Source of the DNA: a virus | Reading direction: 5' to 3' (one strand) | IMG/VR virus record: IMGVR_UViG_3300045999_007984 | Location: 1 to 37,778 of that record | DNA length: 37,778 nucleotides | Part shown: one piece after another, positions 31,421 through 37,778 of the stretch | Layout: the number at the start of each line of letters is the position of its first letter | Position numbering within the stretch: position 1 is the first letter of the stretch | Translations under genes and position numbers: made by a program | Notes under the pieces: model-generated | Told to the model about the DNA's origin: nothing | Database searches by the model: none | What the model saw: the letters and a program-made list of their open reading frames with translations, nothing else

Positions 31421-32416
31421 TCAGCCCTTACCGGCAGTGAGCTCGTTAAACGCTGCCCAAGCCGCATCCTCGATATTCCCAGGCTTCGGATCTGAAACCG
31501 AGGTCTTCGGGGATGACTTCTTAGTCACCGCAGAAGTTGCTCTCTTTTTGTCGGAAGTCGGCCGCTTAGCCTTCTCCGACTGGAGCTGCTCATACCGCCA
31601 AGCGGCATAGGCCTTCTCCAAGTTTGTGATCTCGCTGTCACGGGCAAACTCGAGGACCGCAACCTTCGTTGCGAAATCCTGCGGGTCCAAACCGTTACGT
31701 GACACCACAGAATCCCACTGGCGTTCGAACTCGGCAACCGCGTCCTGCAACTCGCGCTCCGTTTCTGCGGATTGCGTCCGTTCCAGACGGTCCCGTTCCT
31801 GCTCATCGAGCCGCCTGCGGAGCTCGGCAACCTCACTCTCACGCTTCGCTTCGACCGCCCACTTCTCCTGGACATCTGGCGTGATACCGAACGTCTCAAG
31901 AAACTTGGGATCCAACGCACCGTTACGGGCAAGCTGGACAATCGTTTGCGCTAGCGCAGTTGTGGGGTCATCGACATCCTCAAGGAAGCCGGCGATAACA
32001 CCAACAGGGTTTTCCTCCCACGCAGACGCCAGTTTCTCCACGTACTCCGTCGAGCCAGAAAGCTCTTCGAACTTCGCTTCGAGTTCCTTGCGTTCCTCCG
32101 CGAGAGCCTGCGTCTTGCGAGTGTAGTCAGCCTGACGGAACAGAATGTCCTTGCCACTGACAGTAGAACCGTCAGGGAGCACGAACTCCATGTCTTCCGA
32201 GATTTCGACCACACCTGCCTCAGCAGGTTCGTCTTCCTCTGCTACCTCTTCGGATTCCTCCGCCTCATCGCCCTCAGCTTCCGCTTCGAGCTCTTCGACT
32301 TCCTGATCTTCCGAGTCCGCCTCTGTGACTTCTGCCACCTCTTCGGTTGTCTCGAATCCGTATTCGGCTCCGAGGCCTTGAAGGGCTTCCGCAAAGACAT
32401 CTGCAGTATCTGACAT
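31421..32416 (-). CDS. Scaffolding protein
   Basis: This is a 331-residue, very acidic protein starting at MSDTADVF, where GGAAAGGAAAAA precedes the ATG; an in-frame start 18 codons earlier lies without such a site. Residues 20-85 are Glu/Asp-rich. The FVLPDGSTVSGKDILFRQADYTRKTQAL block and the following coiled coil are typical of phage scaffolds. The tail is basic (KAKRPTSDKKRATSAVTKKS), which would bind the coat. It directs procapsid assembly and is then removed. It lies just before the coat gene and downstream of L4. Confidence 0.87.
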   Translation of the reverse strand: MSDTADVFAEALQGLGAEYGFETTEEVAEVTEADSEDQEVEELEAEAEGDEAEESEEVAEEDEPAEAGVVEISEDMEFVLPDGSTVSGKDILFRQADYTRKTQALAEERKELEAKFEELSGSTEYVEKLASAWEENPVGVIAGFLEDVDDPTTALAQTIVQLARNGALDPKFLETFGITPDVQEKWAVEAKRESEVAELRRRLDEQERDRLERTQSAETERELQDAVAEFERQWDSVVSRNGLDPQDFATKVAVLEFARDSEITNLEKAYAAWRYEQLQSEKAKRPTSDKKRATSAVTKKSSPKTSVSDPKPGNIEDAAWAAFNELTAGKG

Positions 32417-32572
32417 TTTTTCCTTTCCGAGTCCCAAGCGCTGGTTGCTGCCCGCGGCAGTCAGTCTCAAGGGTTGTTCGTGGCTATAGAGGGGAAAAAT
32501 ATCCCCTCACCTATATGCGCCAAAATCGACAAAACTCGACACATGCCGAGAAAGTCTTGAAAATAAAGGAAG
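32417..32572 (-). other. Leader region of the scaffold-capsid unit
   Basis: This 156-base gap holds late promoter element L4, a second upstream TGTCG (32537-32541), and an inverted repeat CTATAGAGGGG / CCCCTCACCTATA around an AT-rich loop just downstream of the promoter. No gene is seen. The hairpin in the 5-prime leader may stabilise this highly needed mRNA. Confidence 0.5.
32509..32531 (-). promoter_or_regulatory. Late promoter element L4
   Basis: TGTCG, 11 bases, TATAGGT on the minus strand, 92 bases upstream of the scaffold start codon. The spacing is one base longer than the mode, but an extra TGTCG lies 10 bases further upstream. It drives the scaffold and capsid genes by position. Confidence 0.65.
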
Positions 32573-32884
32573 TTAGTCCTCTTCGACAACAGATGACTTA
32601 GGCGTCGAAGACACCTTTTTCATCACCGCACCGTTACAACACGGGCAGTTCATCATCTGCTTCGGCATCGTGCACTTCACCTCAGAACCGCACTGCTCAC
32701 AACGCCACATCGAGTAGGCTTGACTGTCGTCCGCCTCCTCCTTGCGTTCCATCTTCGGTTCACGGGTAGATTTCCCGTACTCCATCTTCTCATCGGCGTC
32801 GTCCTCATACCCGCCCATGGCAGCATTTTTCAGCTGACTGACCAGGTCCTCCAACGCTCCGAGTTTGATAACGAGTTTCGCCAT
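32573..32884 (-). CDS. Small zinc-ribbon protein between portal and scaffold
   Basis: This is a 103-residue protein. Residues 60-90 form a zinc ribbon with CEQC (C62, C65) and CPCC (C80-C83 region), plus C71. The N-terminus is a helix (LGALEDLVSQLKNAAM), followed by an acidic charged linker. A good AGGAGG precedes the ATG and overlaps the portal end. Zinc-ribbon proteins here are seen in other phages but their role is unclear; assembly or DNA contact at the portal is a guess. Confidence 0.75.
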   Translation of the reverse strand: MAKLVIKLGALEDLVSQLKNAAMGGYEDDADEKMEYGKSTREPKMERKEEADDSQAYSMWRCEQCGSEVKCTMPKQMMNCPCCNGAVMKKVSSTPKSSVVEED

Positions 32885-32885
32885 G

Positions 32886-34793
32886 TTAGAAACCTCCTAG
32901 TTCACTCAGCGAAGCCAGACTGCCCTGCTCAACAGGCATACCCAGCGCTTCCTCGAGACCACCTGTTGGGGCCCCAAGATCCTGTGGCAGCGCGCCCATA
33001 TCGAGCGGCATCTCCCCACCCATACTCAGCTCAGGTGCGGCCGGCTCCATAGGAGCGGCCTCAGGCGGAGGGGTCTTAGTCAACAGATGGTCAGGGTCAT
33101 ACCCGAGCTCGCGGATAGCGTGACGCAACGCCGGCTCAGGATCATACCCATAGTTGGACAGTGTCGGAATGACCACGTTCATCAGCTCGATGGCGCGACC
33201 CTGCCGTGTAGCAGGGTTCGCAGCCTCAAGAGACCCGCCCTCGACCCGCATATCGTACTCACCGTACAACATCTCAGCGTCAACATCCGCCCACATAGCA
33301 CCGTTAGGACCGAGAATACGGACAGGTTTAGAGTCCGTCATGAACTCTTGGCAGAGACGAATCAGCAGGTTGAACACTCGTGACGCAGCCTTCTCCACAG
33401 ACGCAACCTTGTCCTTAGCGCGCAGCGTAGCAACACCGTCAACTACAGCGGCAGTGTACGCAGCCATACGGTCAGCTCCAACGCCACCAGCCTGGAAGTC
33501 GTTGATGCCCAACACCTGACGCATAGCGTCTTCCATCTTGCCCTGAGCAGCATAAATGTCCGACGGCAGCGAAGCACGCGGCACAGGAACAATAACGTCA
33601 GACAAAGGCTGACCAGTAGCCGGCAAATCAACCTCAACAACAACGTCAGGTTCGTTCGACTCGAGACGGTCCCGCGCATCACTAGACAAAGCACCCTTAA
33701 CAGTCAGATACTTGTTACCTGCACGACGCATATTGTCCACCTGCTCGGTGAACACCTCATTCAACTTCTCCTGCAGAGACGCAATGTTCTCCAGATCGCC
33801 GAACGCCCAGATCTCGTTCCCGCCATCCTTGTAGTTGCTCATATGCACGAACGGGCTGAAACGATGCTGGAACGGAATGTCGCCCTCGAAGAGAGCCTTC
33901 TCGGCTCCCAACTGGAAAACTTTCAACGTGCGGGTCCGCATATCGTAGAACTCGTAGATAGTGGCGTTAGCGAACACCTGCTCGCTGTACTTGTCCGCAG
34001 AGAACTGGGTGCCCATATCGCGCTGGCGGGTATCCCCATCCTCGATAAGCAGATCTTCCGTGTTACGCAACATCGGATTAGCTTTGATTTCGTCCACAGG
34101 CAGAACAACACGCTGAGCAATCCACCGGCAGTCGTCAATACGGCGTGAGTTCTCAGGGAAGAAAATGTCGTACGGAGAAACATACTCCACAAACGGCTCA
34201 TCTTCCTCAACGATCTTCTCAGTTACCGGCACATACTCGGCCAGCTCCTCCAGAGAAGCCATGTCCTCACGCCCCTCGGCGCGGGCCATACGGCCCTCAG
34301 CCTCGATAACGTCAGCGAGCTCAACATCGAACGTTTCCTGGTCCTTGTTCCGCTCAGCTTCAACGTGCGTCCAGCCAACCTTGCAGAAACCGTTACCAAG
34401 AACCACCAAGTCCTGCGCCATATCACGCAGAACAGCCGTAGCACCAGTCCGCAGCCAGTAGTAGTAGCCAACAGACTCCGCAACCTTAGCTGCAACCTCA
34501 GCGACCTCGCCACCAGAGTAAGGAACAGCGATAGGACGCGGGTCACGCGACACGATAGACGCAATGATGATGTTCAAATGCGGCAAAACCATGTTGATCG
34601 TCTCAAGATCAGCAGGCGACAGACGCTCAAACACCTTGTTGTACGCAACCAAATCCGAAATAGGCTGCGATTTACCGGTACGGTACAACAACTCCAGCGC
34701 ACGGAACCACTGATGACGGTGCCTGTAGCGGCTCTTCGCATCCTCAACAAGGCGCTGGGCTTCACTAAGCGTATACGGACGCAAACGACCCAT
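32886..34793 (-). CDS. Portal protein
   Basis: This 635-residue protein fits the large podoviral/P22-like portal class. Landmarks are RYRHRHQWFRALELLYRTGKSQ near the N-terminus, the conserved NMVLPHLNIIIASIVSRDPRPIAVPY, a helix-rich clip region with ELAEYVPVTEKIVEEDEPFVEYVSPYDIFFP, and a helical crown-like end. The ATG overlaps the terminase stop (TGATG). The dodecameric portal is the DNA gate for packaging and the attachment site of the tail adaptor. The C-terminal 50 residues are Pro/Gly/Met-rich and flexible. Confidence 0.9.
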   Translation of the reverse strand: MGRLRPYTLSEAQRLVEDAKSRYRHRHQWFRALELLYRTGKSQPISDLVAYNKVFERLSPADLETINMVLPHLNIIIASIVSRDPRPIAVPYSGGEVAEVAAKVAESVGYYYWLRTGATAVLRDMAQDLVVLGNGFCKVGWTHVEAERNKDQETFDVELADVIEAEGRMARAEGREDMASLEELAEYVPVTEKIVEEDEPFVEYVSPYDIFFPENSRRIDDCRWIAQRVVLPVDEIKANPMLRNTEDLLIEDGDTRQRDMGTQFSADKYSEQVFANATIYEFYDMRTRTLKVFQLGAEKALFEGDIPFQHRFSPFVHMSNYKDGGNEIWAFGDLENIASLQEKLNEVFTEQVDNMRRAGNKYLTVKGALSSDARDRLESNEPDVVVEVDLPATGQPLSDVIVPVPRASLPSDIYAAQGKMEDAMRQVLGINDFQAGGVGADRMAAYTAAVVDGVATLRAKDKVASVEKAASRVFNLLIRLCQEFMTDSKPVRILGPNGAMWADVDAEMLYGEYDMRVEGGSLEAANPATRQGRAIELMNVVIPTLSNYGYDPEPALRHAIRELGYDPDHLLTKTPPPEAAPMEPAAPELSMGGEMPLDMGALPQDLGAPTGGLEEALGMPVEQGSLASLSELGGF

Positions 34794-36514
34794 CAGAGCG
34801 ACCTCATCCTTCTGCTACTCGAGCGTTTCATCTCTCTCCACATACGATTGTTCTTCTTCGCCTCCAAAGACCGAATCCTATCAGCCTCCTCAAAGATAGA
34901 GGATACAGACAGAACAGGTGCGGAAGGCTCCGACCTTTCACCTATAGGCCCAACCCCGACAGTCGACGGGTCCTCCGACAGAACATACACCCCAATAGCC
35001 AAAGACATCACCAAGTCGTCGTGGCAGCCAACGTCCGCGGCCGTAGTCCCGTTCTCACGGCGCACAAAAGTACCCAACTCGTCCCGCAAAAGCGGGTAAA
35101 TGTTCACCAGACGGCACACCCCAGACTCGTCCCTGTTCACAAACTCGGCCAAACGGTCAATGATAAGCGGCTTCGTAGTGCGAGAAGTAGGGAAACCAAA
35201 CACAGGGGCGCGACGCTGGCGCGCCGAAGCCGGAGGCAGCCAACGGTACATGTTCGGATAATGCAAATGGTTCTTCAACTTGTCAATAATCGTGATACCG
35301 GCACCACCACCAGTAGACTCGACCACCAGCAAAGCAGAAGACTGCCCAGAACCAGCAAAGAACCGGCCCACCCTGTTCAACTCCTCAGCCCAATCACCAG
35401 GCTCAGTGCTGTTAGAGTGCATATATCCGACGATCTCCACATCCCCGTTAGGCATCCACGCCAAAATCTGCGCAGCAGAGAAGTCATTACCAACACCGAG
35501 AGCAGGGTCAGCGGACAAAACGAACTTCCTGTTGAACGGAATGTCCGCAGGGTGGCACACCAGATGCAGCGGAGCGAGCCAAGACTCATCATCCCCAGCT
35601 AAACGGAACACAAAACCGTTCTCAGTCTCCTCAACCCAGCCGTGAACACCGAACTCCTCCGCATCATCCACCGGCGGCAACGCTTGAAAGCGTGGCCGAC
35701 CAGACTCACGGAACGCCTCCTCATCCGAAGACGGATACTCAGCGTAAAACAGCCACGGCTCAGAGATAAACTCCCGCTTCTTCGCGTCATAATCATCCTG
35801 CGAAATCAGACGAGACGCCGACCAAGGCTGAAACAGAGCGCGGAAACCGTTCAAACCGCGCTTAGCATCACGGTAAATCTTCGCAAACTGGTTGTTAGAC
35901 CCTCGCGCAGTCGAAATGATAATCAACCTACCACCAGCGTCCGTAGTAGGTTTGATAGTACGATACGTGTTCGCAGGGTCATCCATCAGAGCGAACTCGT
36001 CCAGAATCACCAGAGACGCCGTTTCACCAGCACCAGCAGTCTTAGTGCCAGCAAACGACTTCACACGGTTAAACGAACCGTCAGGGAACTTGAAAATGAT
36101 CTGCTTAGCAGCATCACCATCCAAGGTAGGGCCACGAGCTTTCATCCACTCGGGCAAAAAACTGTACATAAACCTGGACATACCAAGGTTCTTGTCCGCC
36201 GAATCCTGCGACTTACTGATCAATAGAATGTTCGCACGAGGCCGAAACATACACAGCCACAACGCATACGCCATAGCGAGCGTAGTGAACCCCAACTGGC
36301 GGGCTTTCAACACCACCGAGAAACGATCATGGATGAAAGCGTCCAACGCTTCCTCCTGATAATCCCACAGACCGAACAGCTCACGGCCCCGCGAATCCCG
36401 CTCAGATTCAATCCACACATACGTGCGAATAAAATAGTACGGATCCTCAGAACACTTCCGCCACTCCAGCTCACGGTACAGCTTCTCCAGCTCCTCCCGC
36501 TGCTTGTCATTCAC
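34793..36514 (-). CDS. Terminase large subunit
   Basis: This 573-residue packaging motor has the two canonical domains. In the ATPase, KARQLGFTT (70-78) is the Walker A variant and LVILDEFA (168-175) is Walker B with the catalytic Glu; IIISTARGSNNQ holds the coupling motif. In the nuclease, SADPALG (D337), VVESTG (E400) and GCHDDLVMS (D500/D501) supply the metal ligands. I chose GTG 36514, behind AGGAGAG and overlapping the small-subunit stop by eight bases, rather than an ATG 22 codons earlier. Promoter element L3 lies within its last 60 codons. Confidence 0.92.
   Translation of the reverse strand: MNDKQREELEKLYRELEWRKCSEDPYYFIRTYVWIESERDSRGRELFGLWDYQEEALDAFIHDRFSVVLKARQLGFTTLAMAYALWLCMFRPRANILLISKSQDSADKNLGMSRFMYSFLPEWMKARGPTLDGDAAKQIIFKFPDGSFNRVKSFAGTKTAGAGETASLVILDEFALMDDPANTYRTIKPTTDAGGRLIIISTARGSNNQFAKIYRDAKRGLNGFRALFQPWSASRLISQDDYDAKKREFISEPWLFYAEYPSSDEEAFRESGRPRFQALPPVDDAEEFGVHGWVEETENGFVFRLAGDDESWLAPLHLVCHPADIPFNRKFVLSADPALGVGNDFSAAQILAWMPNGDVEIVGYMHSNSTEPGDWAEELNRVGRFFAGSGQSSALLVVESTGGGAGITIIDKLKNHLHYPNMYRWLPPASARQRRAPVFGFPTSRTTKPLIIDRLAEFVNRDESGVCRLVNIYPLLRDELGTFVRRENGTTAADVGCHDDLVMSLAIGVYVLSEDPSTVGVGPIGERSEPSAPVLSVSSIFEEADRIRSLEAKKNNRMWREMKRSSSRRMRSL
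34940..34961 (-). promoter_or_regulatory. Late promoter element L3, inside the terminase gene
   Basis: TGTCG, 10 bases, TATAGGT, then GAAAGG on the minus strand, 146 bases before the portal start codon and within the terminase coding region. It keeps the full consensus although it must also code for protein, which argues that it is functional. It would allow portal expression above that of terminase. Confidence 0.65.
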
Positions 36515-37043
36515 CGGCAGCTCTCCTAGCCAGCTCCGCTTCCAAAGCCTCCACAGGGACCAACTGCACAACACGTTCAATCAGCTGTGCGTCATCCCAG
36601 TCGCGGAAATCCGACTTACGGGACGCGTTCTCCTCCTCCACGAAAGACTTACCGAACGTACGGAAATAAGTCTCCAAAGCGGACTTGTCGCCCGCAGCAG
36701 CCATCGTGATCAGCTTCGCGCGAATCGCAGCATAGTCACCCTCAGCGGACCCGTCCGCAACCACATACTTCGGGGCGGAAGCAACCGTCGAACCGGCCGT
36801 CAAACGCATAGCGTTCTGCTCACGGCGTTTCTCCAACTTCTCTTTGAAGTCGGGACGCGCCTTCCAGTTACGCAAAGTGCGATAGCCGACACCCTTAGCC
36901 TCAGCCCACTGAGCGTCAGTCGTAGGCAGACTGCCAGCCAAACGCTGCGTATGGTCCAACAGCAGCCACTCAACATACTCGTCGCGCAACTTATCCAAAG
37001 TCTCAGGGCGGCCACCCCGCATCGGTTTAGAACTTTCGTCCAT
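36507..37043 (-). CDS. Terminase small subunit
   Basis: This is a 178-residue protein. It is placed directly before the large subunit and overlaps it by eight bases. A helix-turn-helix (TDAQWAEAKGVGYRTLRNWKARPDF) near residues 40-65 would bind the packaging-initiation site, and a C-terminal helical segment (DDAQLIERVVQLVPVEALEAELARR) would bind the large subunit. I chose the ATG behind GGGAGATAACGAG; an upstream GTG start would add 20 residues and lacks a ribosome-binding site. It selects phage DNA for packaging. Confidence 0.82.
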   Translation of the reverse strand: MDESSKPMRGGRPETLDKLRDEYVEWLLLDHTQRLAGSLPTTDAQWAEAKGVGYRTLRNWKARPDFKEKLEKRREQNAMRLTAGSTVASAPKYVVADGSAEGDYAAIRAKLITMAAAGDKSALETYFRTFGKSFVEEENASRKSDFRDWDDAQLIERVVQLVPVEALEAELARRAAGE

Positions 37044-37162
37044 CTCGTTATCTCCCACAGCAACCTCCCAAAACGCGGAGGTGCGCAATCCGAGAGCCCA
37101 CACTACGCTCGTCAGTGGGGGAGATCACCAACCGCAAAAACGCGATCGGACGCACACTCTCC

Positions 37163-37184
37163 ACCTATAACCACAGGCACGACA
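37163..37184 (-). promoter_or_regulatory. Late promoter element L1, upstream of the terminase genes
   Basis: TGTCG, 10 bases, TATAGGT, then GGAGAG on the minus strand, about 120 bases before the small-terminase ATG. It is the first element in front of a late gene and heads the whole leftward programme. Confidence 0.68.
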
Positions 37185-37223
37185 AAAACCGTCGAAACAC
37201 CTCCAGCCCGCCCCGTCGCGGGC

Positions 37224-37240
37224 CCGCGCCGCAAGCGCGG
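37224..37240. other. GC-rich hairpin in the terminase leader/origin block
   Basis: CCGCGC and GCGCGG pair over six bases around CGCAA. It lies in a strikingly GC-rich stretch between L1 and L2. It may be a regulatory RNA structure or part of the DNA packaging site. Confidence 0.4.
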
Positions 37241-37255
37241 TGCCCGCTACCGGCG

Positions 37256-37328
37256 GGCTAGTTACTGGACCGCTCGCGGCGCCGCCGCCCTTAGGCGGGC
37301 GGCTGCCGCTCCGCGGCTAGTTACTGGA
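37256..37328. repeat. 14-bp direct repeat GGCTAGTTACTGGA, two copies
   Basis: The 14-mer occurs at 37256-37269 and 37315-37328, 59 bp apart. The region between contains a near-perfect GC hairpin (37281-37303: GCCGCCGCCC, TTA, GGCGGGCGGC). A repeated non-coding word next to the small terminase gene is a candidate for the site recognised by the small subunit, but nothing in the sequence proves this. Confidence 0.55.
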
Positions 37329-37384
37329 GGGCTACGGCGCGCGCTGGGCCGCGCTGCGCCTCGCCCATCCCCCCTACCCCCCTT

Positions 37385-37405
37385 ACCTATAGCTTCCGTT
37401 CGACA
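37385..37405 (-). promoter_or_regulatory. Late promoter-like element L2, far upstream
   Basis: TGTCG, 9 bases, TATAGGT, then AAGG on the minus strand, with a further TGTCG eleven bases upstream (the GTGTCG at 37411-37416). It has no gene immediately downstream; the nearest is the small terminase 340 bases away. It may make an untranslated RNA across the GC-rich repeats, or supply additional late transcription. Confidence 0.5.
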
Positions 37406-37474
37406 CTTTTTCGACACCCCACTTTTAGTCCTTCTGACCACCAGGAAGCCCAAGCGGGGCGCGGGTTTCGTGAG

Positions 37475-37495
37475 TTATCCACAGGGTTATCCACA
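37475..37495 (+). promoter_or_regulatory. Two perfect DnaA boxes
   Basis: Exact TTATCCACA boxes lie at 37475-37483 and 37487-37495, 12 bp apart and in the same orientation. This is the strongest known DnaA-binding sequence. Together with the iterons and the three boxes at the left end, it indicates an oriC-like origin that uses the host initiator. Confidence 0.85.
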
Positions 37496-37502
37496 GGCTA
37501 GG

Positions 37503-37518
37503 TGTGACAAAAATCACA
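37503..37518. promoter_or_regulatory. CRP/GlxR-type palindrome in the origin
   Basis: An exact TGTGA-N6-TCACA palindrome lies seven bases after the second DnaA box and 16 bases before the iterons. In this place a CRP-family protein could help or block unwinding of the origin. Confidence 0.55.
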
Positions 37519-37534
37519 AAAGATTTACAAAGAT

Positions 37535-37577
37535 TTAACCTTCTGTTAACCTTCCGTTAACCTTGTGTTAACCTTCC
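37535..37577 (+). repeat. Four 11-bp iterons, probable unwinding or initiator-binding element
   Basis: TTAACCTTCTG, TTAACCTTCCG, TTAACCTTGTG and TTAACCTTCC begin at 37535, 37546, 37557 and 37568, exactly 11 bp apart. They are preceded by two copies of AGATTTA. The array is AT-rich compared with its GC-rich surroundings. It is suited as a DNA-unwinding element or as an array for an initiator protein. It is not coding in any plausible frame. Confidence 0.8.
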
Positions 37578-37681
37578 AGGATCCGTTCCTCCTGATGGCC
37601 AGGACCCCCAGCTGCTAGCCGCAAAAAACCCTCCCATTGGCCACAGCCAGATGCCACCCACCCCCACCAGGTGGCAAGCCC
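37578..37681. other. Intergenic spacer between the iterons and the terminal repeat
   Basis: No gene is seen. It contains an inverted repeat TGCCACC (37652-37658) / GGTGGCA (37670-37676) and a run of six A residues (37623-37628), which on the minus strand would read as a hairpin followed later by T6. This might end leftward transcripts that cross the junction. Confidence 0.4.
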
Positions 37682-37775
37682 CAGGGCGCCGAAAACGGGG
37701 GCTGGCCGGTTTCCCATTTTGGCGAAAAATCTCTGGTCGACAGTATATATATACAGACCTGTGCGGTTGGGGGAA
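37682..37775. repeat. Terminal direct repeat, right copy
   Basis: This is the exact second copy of the first 94 bases. The last three bases of the window diverge from the left copy, which looks like an end-of-assembly error. The intergenic region at the right end therefore continues into the intergenic region at the left end. Confidence 0.9.
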
Positions 37776-37778
37776 ATG

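Noticed and set aside
36504-37538. A 344-codon rightward reading frame opposite the small terminase and across the GC-rich block
   Set aside because: It is antisense to a clear terminase gene, covers the repeats and DnaA boxes, and its composition (Arg/Ser/Leu) is that of an antisense frame.
1-37778. Integrase, attachment site, tRNA genes, CRISPR array, insertion sequences
   Set aside because: None was recognised on either strand. By reading alone I cannot exclude a divergent tRNA or a short attachment site.

Overview
This window looks like one complete genome of a tailed, podovirus-type bacteriophage, assembled with its end joined to its start. The first 94 bases recur exactly at 37682-37775, giving a circular or circularly permuted unit of about 37,681 bp. 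Evidence for a phage: small and large terminase, portal, scaffold, major capsid protein, a T7 gp11-like tail adaptor, a T7 gp12-like tail nozzle, three large internal-virion-type proteins, a set of receptor-binding and fibre proteins, and two cell-wall-active enzymes. The host cannot be fixed from sequence. TTGACA-type promoters, exact TTATCCACA DnaA boxes, TGTGA-N6-TCACA (CRP/GlxR-type) sites, an actinophage-like HNH protein and a VanY-type lysin would all fit an actinobacterial host, but this is inference.

Layout. An intergenic block spans the junction (about 37.1 kb through the end to 0.58 kb). It carries two DnaA boxes, four 11-bp iterons, three more DnaA boxes in helical phase, CRP-like palindromes and GC-rich hairpins, and reads as a host-type replication origin plus control region. 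Rightward from it (0.58-10.04 kb) lie the early and middle genes: four small proteins that share a C-terminal motif, then a tightly overlapping operon with a Dam-type adenine methyltransferase, a Cas4/RecB-like Fe-S nuclease, a DnaB/RecA-fold ATPase, a HExxH protein, two further PD-(D/E)XK-like nucleases and a sigma region-4-like protein. An HNH endonuclease gene sits on the opposite strand at 2.2-2.6 kb. Leftward (37.1 down to 9.99 kb) lies the whole virion and lysis programme in the order terminases, portal, Zn-ribbon protein, scaffold, capsid, tail adaptor, tail nozzle, fibre/FN3 proteins, internal virion proteins, fibres, beta-propeller, lysin, papain-like hydrolase and a cluster of small basic proteins. 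The two programmes converge at about 10.0 kb, where the last genes overlap tail to tail.

Control. Rightward genes have four host-like promoter candidates with identical TTGACA-N18 spacing. Leftward genes have a different repeated element, TGTCG-N9..11-(T/C)ATAGGT, in at least seven places; six of them sit just upstream of a late gene or gene block. The geometry, with TATA followed directly by GG and then the Shine-Dalgarno sequence, resembles promoters of single-subunit (T7-like) RNA polymerases. No such polymerase is encoded here, and no DNA polymerase, primase or integrase was recognised. The genome therefore appears to rely on the host replisome through a DnaA-box origin, and to switch to late transcription using either its sigma-region-4-like protein or a polymerase that is not in this sequence. 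This combination is the most interesting feature of the window.
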